Positions 54,785 through 63,959 of a stretch of DNA of 64,000 nt are shown piece after piece. Source of the DNA: CAWGCA01 sp963820955 (GTDB lineage: Bacteria; Pseudomonadota; Gammaproteobacteria; Chromatiales; Chromatiaceae); the NCBI GenBank assembly GCA_963820955.1, contig CAWGCA010000003.1, forward strand, positions 62,001-126,000. Reading direction: 5' to 3'. The notes beneath the pieces are model-generated. The model saw only the letters and a list, made by a program, of their open reading frames with translations, did not search any database and was not told the origin of the DNA. Both the position numbers and the translations under genes were made by a program. How positions within the stretch are numbered: position 1 is the first letter of the stretch; each line of letters opens with the position of its first letter.

Positions 54785-55333
54785 ATGAACAGATTTCAAA
54801 ATACTCATAGGGGATTCACCCTTGTGGAATTGATCGTTACCCTGGCGATAACGGTTATCCTGCTCACCCTGGGCATCCCTGCATTCCGAGACATGACCCT
54901 CAATAACAGCCGCACCGGACGCATCAACGAACTTGTCACCGCCCTGCAGCTAGCCCGCAGTGAATCGGTTAAGCGGGGGGTCGAGGTCAGTATCGCAAAC
55001 ACAGGCGCCTGGGAGCAGGGATGGACCGTATTCGTTGACGATAACAGCAACGGAACACTGGACGGTGGGGAGCAGGCATTGCGGGTAACTCAACGCAACA
55101 ATCCCGACTATACCATCAGGCCTAACGGATACCCGCAATTTCTCACCTATGATGCCTCCGGCGCCATCAACATCGCCGGGGACTTCACCTACTGCGACAG
55201 CCGGTCAGCCGCCGATACAACCACTGCCCGGGCGGTGATTATCAACAATACCGGAAGACCTCGAATGTCCATCGATAGCAATGGCGACGGAATTCACGAA
55301 GACGGAAGCGGAGCCAATCTAACATGTCCTTAA
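54785..55333 (+). CDS. fimU: Minor pseudopilin FimT/FimU (GspH family)
   Basis: A 182-residue type IV pilus minor pilin: type III signal RGFTLVELIVTLAITVI with cleavage at the Gly and the Glu5, followed by the GspH/FimT C-terminal domain. It contains Ca-binding-type loops (DDNSNGTLDGGE; DSNGDGIHED). First in the fimU-pilV-pilW-pilX-pilY1 cluster; FimT and FimU are hard to tell apart, so the symbol follows the cluster order. Confidence 0.88.
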   Translation: MNRFQNTHRGFTLVELIVTLAITVILLTLGIPAFRDMTLNNSRTGRINELVTALQLARSESVKRGVEVSIANTGAWEQGWTVFVDDNSNGTLDGGEQALRVTQRNNPDYTIRPNGYPQFLTYDASGAINIAGDFTYCDSRSAADTTTARAVIINNTGRPRMSIDSNGDGIHEDGSGANLTCP

Positions 55334-55878
55334 ACAACAGATTCTCTCCAGTCGCGACCGACAGTCACTGCAGTGCTGGCTTCACCCTGATCGAGGTACT
55401 GGTTGCCGTTGTCGTCCTCTCTATCGGATTGCTCGGCCTGGCCGGTCTACAGACTTTCAACGTCCGCTCGGTAGGCAGCGCCTATCAATACACGCAGGCC
55501 ATCTATCTGGCCAACAACATAGCTGATCGAATGAGGGCCAACAACAACGGAGTCTCGAATACCGGGGGCGATGTAGGCTATGACAACCTGCTAGTGACGA
55601 CGCTTCCTGGCGGCAGCAACTGTTTTGCCGGCGGCTGCGGCAGCCCTGCCGCTGTCGCCAATGCCGATGCCATCGAGTGGTTCAACGAGATTGCCGCCCA
55701 GCTTCCCTCCGGCGCGGGCATGGTTCGAGTCAACGATACCGGGGTACGCGTCGGCACTACCGACCCCTTTAGAATCACCGTGATGTGGGACGATCAGCGC
55801 ACCGGCGCTACCGGACTGAACTGCAGTGGAAACGCCGCAGTTGATCTCACTTGTTACAGCATTTGGGTGCAGCTATGA
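55324..55878 (+). CDS. pilV: Minor pilin PilV
   Basis: A 184-residue minor pilin with prepilin signal AGFTLIEVLVAVVVLSIGLL and the PilV-type motif LAGLQTFNVRSVGSAYQYTQ. Cysteines in the C-terminal half likely form disulfides. It overlaps the upstream pilin by 10 nt and pilW by 4 nt. Confidence 0.92.
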   Translation: MSLNNRFSPVATDSHCSAGFTLIEVLVAVVVLSIGLLGLAGLQTFNVRSVGSAYQYTQAIYLANNIADRMRANNNGVSNTGGDVGYDNLLVTTLPGGSNCFAGGCGSPAAVANADAIEWFNEIAAQLPSGAGMVRVNDTGVRVGTTDPFRITVMWDDQRTGATGLNCSGNAAVDLTCYSIWVQL

Positions 55879-56903
55879 AGCAATACAGGGAAGCAACCCA
55901 CTCAGTTCTGCCAATGCTGAAAGGCCAGCTCATTGTATCGACCCAGTCAGGTATCTCTCTGGTCGAAGTAATGATCGCTCTGGTGCTGAGTCTGATGCTC
56001 GCCATCGGCACGACCCAGCTTTTCATCAGCAATAAAACCTCTTACAAAACCTCGGAATCCATATCGCGCATTCAGGAAAATGCCCGTTACGCCATGCAGC
56101 GAATTGGTGCGGATCTCAGCGCCGGTGGCTATATGGGTTGTGTACCGAACGCCGGGGCTGAAACCATCACCAACACGCTGGGACTGAATGCCACCGCCGT
56201 CAATAACTTCCTCCTGGCTATCGATGCGACTGCCGCTGACTCGTTCACCATCCGCAAGGCGGGGGCAGGGTCGTCCATACCGTTGACGGCAAGCATGCCC
56301 AATCAGACATCGCCCATCCAGCTGGACAATGCAGACCCGGACTACGCGCAGCTCCAGCAATATCAGATCCTGACCGTTGGCGACTGCTCTCATGCCTCGG
56401 TATTCATGATTTCCAACGACCCGACAACCAGCGGCGGCACTATTGAGCATCAGACAGCGGTCTCAGCGCCGGCGGGTGCCATCAACCCGGGTCAGTTCAA
56501 CAGTAGCGAAGACCTTGGTGCCCGATATGGCAGCGAACTCGATTCCGTGGCCACCAGTTTCAGCACCATCACCAGTACCTACAGCATCGGTGACAGTACC
56601 GCCGCCATTCAAGCTGGTAACACATGCAACAATGGTGCCAATCCCAGCTTCTGTGCCCTGCTGCAAAATGGGACTGAACTGGTGGAAGGTGTTCAGGGTC
56701 TGACACTGCTTTTCGGTGTGGACGGGGATGGTGACCTGGTTGCAGAAAACTACGTCAACAACGCGGCTGTGACCAATTGGGACAATGTGATCAGCGTCCG
56801 GGTCACCCTGAACATGAACTCGGTACAGCCCATGCCAGACGGCAACCTGATGACCAAGGGTATCAGTAATACCTTCAGACTGCGTAACAGGGCGATGCGA
56901 TGA
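55875..56903 (+). CDS. pilW: Minor pilin PilW
   Basis: A 342-residue minor pilin assembly protein with prepilin signal QSGISLVEVMIALVLSLMLA after a longish leader (about 30 residues) and the PilW C-terminal domain. The ATG at 55875 overlaps the pilV stop (ATGA). A DGDGD loop near residue 280 may bind calcium. Confidence 0.92.
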   Translation: MKQYREATHSVLPMLKGQLIVSTQSGISLVEVMIALVLSLMLAIGTTQLFISNKTSYKTSESISRIQENARYAMQRIGADLSAGGYMGCVPNAGAETITNTLGLNATAVNNFLLAIDATAADSFTIRKAGAGSSIPLTASMPNQTSPIQLDNADPDYAQLQQYQILTVGDCSHASVFMISNDPTTSGGTIEHQTAVSAPAGAINPGQFNSSEDLGARYGSELDSVATSFSTITSTYSIGDSTAAIQAGNTCNNGANPSFCALLQNGTELVEGVQGLTLLFGVDGDGDLVAENYVNNAAVTNWDNVISVRVTLNMNSVQPMPDGNLMTKGISNTFRLRNRAMR

Positions 56904-57583
56904 CCGCACACCAAGAGATGATCAAACGAAATCCATACCATCGCAATCCCGGGAGCGACTCCGGTGATCTCAGGTATGTCATGTTTCCAAGACCTGGAAG
57001 AGAGGGCGGAGCGATCCTGATTACCGCATTGCTGATTCTACTGGTAATGACCATTCTGAGCCTTTCAGCGGTAACCAACAGTACCCTGGAGGGCCGAATG
57101 GCAAATAACGTACGCCAGGGAAAGATTGCCGAGCAGTCAGCGGAAATCGCTTTACAGGCCGCCAGGACCTGGCTTGAGACCGCCGGCAACCTGGACAACT
57201 TGGCCGACCTGGCCGCCAACTTCGATGGTTCAACCGTCGCTGGGCTGTATGCACCGCTACCGACGCGACCCGGCGCATCGCTGTTCCCCCTTGCGTTCGA
57301 CGTAACCGATGACGGCGCCTGGACCAACGCCAACAGTCAGCGGGTCACACCGCCGGATACCGGTATACCGAATACCCATTACCCTCGTTACATCATCGAG
57401 TACGTTGGCCGGACCGAGATTACCGCAAGCGGACCGGAACGCGGCCTGCAACCCCTGGACCCGACAGGAACCGAACCGGATATGCGGGAATACGCCTTCG
57501 AGGTAACCGCAATCGGCTGGGGTTACGACACCTCTTCCAGGCACCTGCTGCGAACCAGCTACCGGAAGCGGCTCAACTATTAA
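56900..57583 (+). CDS. pilX: Minor pilin PilX
   Basis: A 227-residue minor pilin: after a 35-residue leader comes the PilX N-terminus REGGAILITALLILLVMTIL, with the Glu5 of classical pilins absent as usual for PilX. Overlaps pilW by 4 nt. Confidence 0.9.
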   Translation: MTAHQEMIKRNPYHRNPGSDSGDLRYVMFPRPGREGGAILITALLILLVMTILSLSAVTNSTLEGRMANNVRQGKIAEQSAEIALQAARTWLETAGNLDNLADLAANFDGSTVAGLYAPLPTRPGASLFPLAFDVTDDGAWTNANSQRVTPPDTGIPNTHYPRYIIEYVGRTEITASGPERGLQPLDPTGTEPDMREYAFEVTAIGWGYDTSSRHLLRTSYRKRLNY

Positions 57584-57633
57584 TAGGCGAAGGAAGCTGG
57601 CACAAAACACCGCCCCAGCTAGAGGACAAGACC

Positions 57634-60600
57634 ATGTTAGATAGAAAGAACAGACGTGCTCTTATGCTTGGGCTGGCACCGGCCCTGCTAATCGGTCTCT
57701 CGCTGGAGACCGTCGCCGCACCCGGCGATATCTCCCAGTCTCCCCTGTACCTCACCACCGGGGTGCAACCCAACATCTTCCTGATGATCGACGATTCGGG
57801 AAGCATGTACTGGGAGGCGCTGCTGCCGAGTGTATCGCAGGGTGTCGACGGCATCACAACGCTGGATTTGACCCCCGATACCGACAAAGAAAGAATACAC
57901 ATGTGCGCCGGTTATAATGTGATGGCATACAATCCAGCACGGGAGTATACCCCCTGGATCGGGGTGGACAATGCCGGTGTCAGCTACAAGGATCAGAGCC
58001 TGAGTTCCGCTCGAACAAATCCCTTTCTTACTACAACAGCGAATATCTCCACTTCCGTCTACTACGTCTGGACGGACGCCGACGGCGACGGGAGCTTTGA
58101 TACAGGAGAGTGCGGCGAGACCTCCAGTACCAACGGCATTGCTGTCAGTACCCTTCCCGCGGCGCAACAAACCAACTTCGCCAACTGGTACAGTTATTAT
58201 CGAAAACGCGAGTATGTAGCCAAACGGGCACTTTCCCAGATCCTGTACGGTGCCACCAGCCGGGTGGGATTGGGAACACTGCACAACAACAACTCGGTAG
58301 GCACGCCAATCGAAGATATGACCGACACCAACAACTCGCCGACCAAAAAAGAGATACTGATGCGAAATCTGTTCCGCATCCAGTCTCAAAACGGTACTCC
58401 GCTGCGGCTTGCGCTGAATTACTCAGGCACATACTACGAGTCGGGTATAGGTTCTCCCTTGTTCAGCTCGAATCAACCCAGCCCGATACTCCCCGCCGGT
58501 TCCGGTGGCGAATGCCAGCAGAACTTTACCATCATGATGTCGGACGGCTACTGGAACGGAAGCAGCCCCAACGTGGGCAATACTGACGGCCTTTACGCCG
58601 CCAGTCCCCCGCAATTCGGGGGCAATACCCTGTGGGACGGTGGCTCCTATGCCGACACCTACAGCAGCACCCTGGCCGATGTGGCCATGCGCTATTATGA
58701 GCGGGATCTGAGACCCGCCTATGCCGACAAGGTGCCCATCGTACCAGGCGTGGACAGCAATAAAACCCAGCACATGGTCACTTTTACCGTGGCCTTTGGC
58801 CTGAACGGGACCCTGTCTGCCAACCCACCGGATACCATCTCACCTTTCACCTGGCCGCAACCCGTGCAAAACACGTCCACGACAGTGGACGACATGCGCC
58901 ACGCGGCATGGAACGGACGTGGTCAGTTCCTCAGCGCCGGTAATCCGAAAATCCTGGTGGACAGTCTCAATGCAGCGATCCAGAATATTTCTGACCGATC
59001 TGGCACAGCGGCAGCGGTCTCCTTTAACTCCACCAGCCTGCAGACCGATACCCTGGTCTATCAGTCCCGTTTCGACGCCAGGGGCTGGCACGGCGACCTT
59101 CTCGCCCTCGAGGTCGATTTCCTGACCACTCCTCCGACCATCAGCAATGCCTGGGATCCAACAGCGGGCAGCACACTGGGAGCGGCGAGACTATTGGATG
59201 CCCGCAGCTTCAACACACGGGATATCGTCACCTTTGACCCAAGCCAGGGCACCAACGGCGCCGGTGTCCTGTTCGACTGGGCCAACTTAACAACTACCCA
59301 GAAGGCTGATCTATGCGCCCTGGGTAGAGACTGGACCGTTCTGCCTACCGTGCAGTGGCTCCCAGGCTGGTTGACCGGTTGTACTGCCGCTGATGTCACA
59401 ACCAACACAGTCAATGCGGTGAAACTGGTCGACTACATGAAAGGGGATCACTCCAACGAAGGCATTGGTCCCAATCAGTTCCGGGGTCGCAATGGCCACA
59501 AACTGGGGGACATTGTCCACTCGGGTCCAACCTATGTTGGCCCACCCAACGCCCGTTACCCCAACCTTATCGAGGGTGTTGGCAATGAGTATTTCACTTT
59601 TGTCAACGACCACAATGGGATCAACGGCTCCACACGCGAAGGAATGGTCTATGTCGGCAGCAACGACGGCATGCTGCACGCCTTCAAATCCTGTGAAAAT
59701 ATCGGCAATGCCTGCAGCGGCGCGGGTGAAGAAGTCTTCGCCTATATCCCAAACCTGGTCTATTCCGACAAAAAAGAAGAGGGTCTGCATTATCTGGCCG
59801 AACAGACTAAACCCAATACCTATGGTCACCGTTACTACGTGGATCTCTCTGCTACCTCGGCGGACGCTTTCATCAACAATAGTTGGAAGACGCTGCTGCT
59901 GGGCGGCCTGCGGGGCGGAGGCAAGGGGATCTTTGCCCTCGACATTACCGATCCCAGCTCCGTCGGTTTCGCCACCGCTGCACCCTTGTGGGAGTTCACA
60001 CACAACGACCTGGGCTTTACCTTCAGCGAAATCAGGATCGCCCGAATGAACAATGGCAAGTGGGCGGCCATCTTCGGTAACGGTTACAACTCCGATCCTC
60101 TGGGCGACGGCAAGGCCAAGCTGTTCATCGTCTATCTGGACGGCAGCAATCTGGCCAATCCGATCATCATCGATACTGGCGTGGGTTCCATGGTCAACAA
60201 CGACTGCTCGGATGCCAACAGCGATTGCAATGGCCTGAGTTCACCGGCGGTTGCCGACCTGAACGCTGACGGAAGTATCGACCGAGCCTATGCCGGTGAT
60301 CTACACGGCAACATGTGGGCATTCGATCTCACTGACAGTAGTGCCACACCTAGCTGGAGAGTAGCCCATGGCGCTGTGACCCCCGCCCCGCTGTTCACGG
60401 CCTGCAGAACATCCCCGTGCACCCTGGCCGGCCGCCAACCAATCACCACGAAACCTGCGCTGGCGAGACACAGGACTCAGCGAAGTCACGTCACGGAACC
60501 CAATCTGATGGTCTTCTTCGGTAGTGGCCAGTACCTGGCAATAGGCGACAACTACACCACCAACCAGCAGACTTTCTACGGCGTATGGGATTCTGGCCGG

Positions 60601-61137
60601 AGCAACGGTAACCTGGACCGGGCAAATCTGGTGGAGCAGACACTGGGTACTGACACCACTACCGTGGCGGGAAATACGGTTAGCGTTCGGACGATAAACA
60701 CAACTCCGGCTACCAGCGTAGACTACATCACGACCCCCGAGTACGGCTGGTACATCGATCTGCCGACTACAAGGGAACGGGTAGCGGTAACCCCTCATGC
60801 CATCGGAAAATTCGTCTTCTTCAATACCATGATCCCCTCCACCAACGTCTGTGACGCGGGTGGTACCGGCTGGTTGATGTCGGTGAGTCAATTCGATGGC
60901 ACCGATGCCACCTTTCCGATCATCGATCTGAACGCCGACGGGAACTTTGATTCGAATGATTATGTCAATTCAGCAACACCAGTGGGTCTCCAGATAAACA
61001 GTATCCCCACCGAATCCCGCTTCATTGGGGATAAACGGGTAACCGCAACCAGTCTGGGTGATGTCCGCTTTGATAATATCCAGGCGCTGCCTCCCTCGCC
61101 GCCAAGCTGGATGTCGTGGTCAGATCTTCCTTATTAA
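57634..61137 (+). CDS. pilY1: Type IV pilus tip adhesin/biogenesis protein PilY1
   Basis: A 1167-residue exported protein. After a signal peptide (about 1-29) come a von Willebrand A-type region with MIDAS motif IDDSGSM (about residue 50) and, in the C-terminal half, the PilY1 beta-propeller (GMVYVGSNDGMLHAF, GGGKGIFALDIT). Calcium-type loops are seen at DADGDGSFD, DLNADGSIDRAY and DLNADGNFDSND. The minor pilins upstream and pilE downstream support a pilus-tip role. Confidence 0.95.
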   Translation: MLDRKNRRALMLGLAPALLIGLSLETVAAPGDISQSPLYLTTGVQPNIFLMIDDSGSMYWEALLPSVSQGVDGITTLDLTPDTDKERIHMCAGYNVMAYNPAREYTPWIGVDNAGVSYKDQSLSSARTNPFLTTTANISTSVYYVWTDADGDGSFDTGECGETSSTNGIAVSTLPAAQQTNFANWYSYYRKREYVAKRALSQILYGATSRVGLGTLHNNNSVGTPIEDMTDTNNSPTKKEILMRNLFRIQSQNGTPLRLALNYSGTYYESGIGSPLFSSNQPSPILPAGSGGECQQNFTIMMSDGYWNGSSPNVGNTDGLYAASPPQFGGNTLWDGGSYADTYSSTLADVAMRYYERDLRPAYADKVPIVPGVDSNKTQHMVTFTVAFGLNGTLSANPPDTISPFTWPQPVQNTSTTVDDMRHAAWNGRGQFLSAGNPKILVDSLNAAIQNISDRSGTAAAVSFNSTSLQTDTLVYQSRFDARGWHGDLLALEVDFLTTPPTISNAWDPTAGSTLGAARLLDARSFNTRDIVTFDPSQGTNGAGVLFDWANLTTTQKADLCALGRDWTVLPTVQWLPGWLTGCTAADVTTNTVNAVKLVDYMKGDHSNEGIGPNQFRGRNGHKLGDIVHSGPTYVGPPNARYPNLIEGVGNEYFTFVNDHNGINGSTREGMVYVGSNDGMLHAFKSCENIGNACSGAGEEVFAYIPNLVYSDKKEEGLHYLAEQTKPNTYGHRYYVDLSATSADAFINNSWKTLLLGGLRGGGKGIFALDITDPSSVGFATAAPLWEFTHNDLGFTFSEIRIARMNNGKWAAIFGNGYNSDPLGDGKAKLFIVYLDGSNLANPIIIDTGVGSMVNNDCSDANSDCNGLSSPAVADLNADGSIDRAYAGDLHGNMWAFDLTDSSATPSWRVAHGAVTPAPLFTACRTSPCTLAGRQPITTKPALARHRTQRSHVTEPNLMVFFGSGQYLAIGDNYTTNQQTFYGVWDSGRSNGNLDRANLVEQTLGTDTTTVAGNTVSVRTINTTPATSVDYITTPEYGWYIDLPTTRERVAVTPHAIGKFVFFNTMIPSTNVCDAGGTGWLMSVSQFDGTDATFPIIDLNADGNFDSNDYVNSATPVGLQINSIPTESRFIGDKRVTATSLGDVRFDNIQALPPSPPSWMSWSDLPY

Positions 61138-61153
61138 CCGTTCGGGGTACAAG

Positions 61154-61495
61154 ATGATGACTTGGATGAAATACAGCCTATTGGGCCTGGCATTGGCGAT
61201 AACCAGCCTTGCCGTTGCTGCACAAGACGCATACTACTGGGATGAAAAACGCCAACTCCACACCGGTACAGTGGACCGGTTCGATCCAGTGACAAATGAA
61301 ATGGTGGTTGGTGATATGTTCTTTCGTATCTCTCCAACGGCGCGCTTTCTGGATGCCAACGGCAACTCAATGTCGCTGTTCAGAGTGAGCAAGGGATCAA
61401 GGATCTACTTCAGGACGGCCCTTGATCCCTCGGCTGAAAATTTCGACTGGCTGGTCACCGAGGTTCGATTGTCGACTAAGGATCTCAGCTATTAG
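61154..61495 (+). CDS. Small exported protein in the pilY2 position
   Basis: A 113-residue protein with a signal peptide (YSLLGLALAITSLAVAA) and a small beta-rich mature domain containing two short repeats. It sits between pilY1 and pilE exactly where Pseudomonas has pilY2, but the sequence itself I cannot match with certainty. The ATG at 61154 is used; the longer frame to 61058 overlaps pilY1. Confidence 0.65.
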   Translation: MMTWMKYSLLGLALAITSLAVAAQDAYYWDEKRQLHTGTVDRFDPVTNEMVVGDMFFRISPTARFLDANGNSMSLFRVSKGSRIYFRTALDPSAENFDWLVTEVRLSTKDLSY

Positions 61496-61668
61496 GTAGG
61501 TCGCGTGATATCAGCTATTGAGTCCTAGCCATTGCTGATATCTGCTCGAAACCGTTTTTTCTTTGTTCCAACCGACCAAGTACTGGGCAGGGAAAGGGGG
61601 GATACATGGTTTCATCCTCAGATAGAGAATAGCATCAGCCCCAACCCTGTCTGACTATCAGGACTTTC

Positions 61669-62127
61669 ATGATGAATAGAAAACCTAATTCAGGCTTCAG
61701 CTTGATCGAACTTATGGTCGTAATTGCGATTATGGCCATTCTGGTATCCATCGGATATCCGATCTATACGACCTATGTAGAGAAAACAAGGCGAGCCGCG
61801 GCGAGAAGCATTCTATTGGAGGGCTCGCAGTATTTGGAGAACTTCTACAACAGAAGCGCCGGAGTACCCGACTATACCCAGTATGTATTAACAAATGGAA
61901 ATATCATAGCAGCGGGTGATTCCCTCGGAGACTTTGCGGATGATATGTCTTCGAACCAGGCACTGAACTACTACAACATCACCGTATCTGCAATTACGCC
62001 GACAACCTATACATTGCAGGCTGCGTTACAAGGAGGGTATACCGACTCTGCTGGATGCAACACGCAGACGCTTAACCAACTGGGCGTCAGGACAACAAAT
62101 AATCCTGGTAACAAATGTGATTGGTAA
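61669..62127 (+). CDS. pilE: Type IV pilin PilE
   Basis: A 152-residue pilin with a short leader, prepilin cleavage before FSLIELMVVIAIMAILVSIG and a C-terminal disulfide pair (Cys near residue 131 and 150). The 173-base gap before it may hold its own promoter; no -24/-12 element with correct spacing is visible. Confidence 0.92.
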   Translation: MMNRKPNSGFSLIELMVVIAIMAILVSIGYPIYTTYVEKTRRAAARSILLEGSQYLENFYNRSAGVPDYTQYVLTNGNIIAAGDSLGDFADDMSSNQALNYYNITVSAITPTTYTLQAALQGGYTDSAGCNTQTLNQLGVRTTNNPGNKCDW

Positions 62128-62294
62128 AGGGCAGGAGGTGGGCACCCACTCCTCGGCCAGTGTGAGCCAGTGTTTTAGGTATAGGCCTATGCAGTAGGAT
62201 TTCTCCATCACGCCTTGAGACCAGGCTGGACAGCCCCCAAACATTATAACTGCAACCTGGCTCTTCTGCGGTGCCCCGCGTATCATTCTCGATT

Positions 62295-63428
62295 ATGCGC
62301 ACCTGCCTGATCGTCGGTGGTGGAGTTATCGGCCTGCTCACTGCCAGAGAACTTTGCATGGCTGGCGTGAAGGTAACACTCCTCGATCGTCAAGCCACTG
62401 GCCACGAGTCTTCCTGGGCAGGCGGAGGCATTATCTCTCCTCTCTACCCTTGGCGTTATGCCCCTTCGATAACGGCACTGGCCAGTTGGAGTCAGGCAAC
62501 ATACCCGAACCTTCGATCAATACTTGCGGCCGATACCGATATCGACCCAGAATGGACCCAGAACGGGCTGTTGATTCTCTCCGCTGAGGAAGAGGCAGGG
62601 GCCATTCAATGGGGCGCTCAAAGTGGTACTCGAGTTGAACGGGTAAAAAGAAAAGAGATCTCTGCTCTCGAGCCGGAACTGGCAGACACTCCACCCACTG
62701 GCATATGGCTACCTCAGGTTGCACAAATACGGAATCCCCGACTGGTCAAGGCGCTACGCCGAGACCTCGAACAAAGAGAGGTCGCGATACAAGAGGGGAT
62801 AAAAGTAAAAAAACTGCTCATAGTGGACGGATCAGTTAGAGGCGTGGAAACGACGCACGGCCAGATGCTAGCAGAACGCGTAGTCATCTGCGCTGGTGCC
62901 TGGAGCGGCCATCTGCTGAATAAGCAGAATATCAGGCTACCGGTTGTCCCGGTCCAGGGACAAATGATTCTTTTTAGAACACGCCCCGGCCTGATCTCCC
63001 GCATTCTCCTCGACCGGGACCATTATATCATTCCCAGACGCGATGGCCGGGTTCTTTGCGGCAGCACGCTTGAGTACACCGGATTCAACAAACGGATAAC
63101 AGAACACGCCCGCCAAGAGTTACATACCAGCGCAATATCCATGTGTCCCTCCCTCCAGAACTATCAGATCGAGAACCACTGGGCAGGTCTGAGACCAGGC
63201 TCACCCAACGGAATCCCTTTTATCGGCTCACACCCCGAAATCAAGGGCCTATATTTCAACACTGGTCACTTTCGAAATGGAGTTGTCTTGGGGCCCGCCT
63301 CGGCTCACTTGATGGCCGACATTATCCTGCATCGCCCCCCAATTTTAGCACCTGAACCCTACAGCCTTTTGGCAGACCGCGGACCAGTATCAGAAGCCGG
63401 GGATCCCAGCCGGGCTGATTCCCCGTAA
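62295..63428 (+). CDS. thiO: Glycine oxidase ThiO
   Basis: FAD-dependent D-amino-acid oxidase-type enzyme making iminoglycine for the thiazole of thiamine. The 377-residue protein has the FAD motif IVGGGVIGLLTARELCMAG at the start and GLRPGSPNGIPFIG near the C-terminus, and RNGVVLGPASAHLMAD. Neighbouring thiO to pilE occurs in Pseudomonas; the other thiamine genes are not in the window. ATG at 62295; a GTG at 62271 is in frame. Confidence 0.93.
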   Translation: MRTCLIVGGGVIGLLTARELCMAGVKVTLLDRQATGHESSWAGGGIISPLYPWRYAPSITALASWSQATYPNLRSILAADTDIDPEWTQNGLLILSAEEEAGAIQWGAQSGTRVERVKRKEISALEPELADTPPTGIWLPQVAQIRNPRLVKALRRDLEQREVAIQEGIKVKKLLIVDGSVRGVETTHGQMLAERVVICAGAWSGHLLNKQNIRLPVVPVQGQMILFRTRPGLISRILLDRDHYIIPRRDGRVLCGSTLEYTGFNKRITEHARQELHTSAISMCPSLQNYQIENHWAGLRPGSPNGIPFIGSHPEIKGLYFNTGHFRNGVVLGPASAHLMADIILHRPPILAPEPYSLLADRGPVSEAGDPSRADSP

Positions 63429-63495
63429 CACTGTTGCCCTCCTCGGTTCCCTACCTCCTGACCCTACAGAGTGCCCTTTGAAATCAAAACTCAGA

Positions 63496-63530
63496 CAACA
63501 AAAACCCCGGCCCCCTGAAGGGGGTCGAGG
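63496..63530 (-). terminator. Terminator downstream of the rRNA operon (distal)
   Basis: On the minus strand a GC-rich stem (CCCCC-TTCA-GGGGG core) is followed by a TTTTTGTTG tract. Two mismatches in the lower stem weaken it. It may also be the termination signal shared with the convergent thiO gene. Confidence 0.6.
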
Positions 63531-63537
63531 ATTTTGG

Positions 63538-63554
63538 TTTAAAGCCTGGCAGTG
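63538..63554. repeat. Repeat of the 5S 3'-end sequence
   Basis: TTTAAAGCCTGGCAGTG here is identical to 63749-63765, which covers the 5S rRNA 3' end. In minus orientation each copy is followed by a terminator, suggesting a duplicated 5S-tail/terminator unit of which only the tail remains distally. Confidence 0.6.
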
Positions 63555-63712
63555 GTCCGGCCCTTCGCCGGAGGCTCCGGGCGTTGGTGCCGGGCGAAGC
63601 AAAACTGTTTGCTTCGCCTTATTCGGCACTCATGATGACCAGGGATGGTCGAATGCCGCGAAGCACATGGATGTGTGTGAGCGGTCCCTCCGGTCACTGC
63701 CAGTACCCAAAG

Positions 63713-63742
63713 AAAAAATACCCGGCCACAAGGACCGGGTAT
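63713..63742 (-). terminator. Terminator downstream of 5S rRNA (proximal)
   Basis: On the minus strand, ATACCCGG...CCGGGTAT with inner GG/CC pairs and a short loop, followed by TTTTTTCTTT. It begins 12 bases after the 5S 3' end. Confidence 0.88.
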
Positions 63743-63754
63743 TTTGTTTTTAAA

Positions 63755-63871
63755 GCCTGGCAGTGACCTACTTTCGCATGGGGAGACCCCACACTATCAT
63801 CGGCGATGCACCGTTTCACTTCTGAGTTCGGGATGGGATCAGGTGGTACCAGTGCTCTATGGCCGCCAGGC
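63755..63871 (-). rRNA. rrf: 5S ribosomal RNA
   Basis: 117 bases with paired ends GCCTGGC and GCCAGGC. The diagnostic CCATCCCGAACTCAGAAGTG and GGTGTGGGGTCTCCCCATGCG-like segments are present (minus strand), matching gammaproteobacterial 5S. It lies 88 bases after the 23S 3' end. Confidence 0.97.
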
Positions 63872-63959
63872 AAACTGGCTTGCTCTCGCAAATTCGGTTA
63901 GATCGTAGATGGCTTCTATGCTTGGGTTGTTGCACTTAACCAAAGTATTTGGGTGTTAT

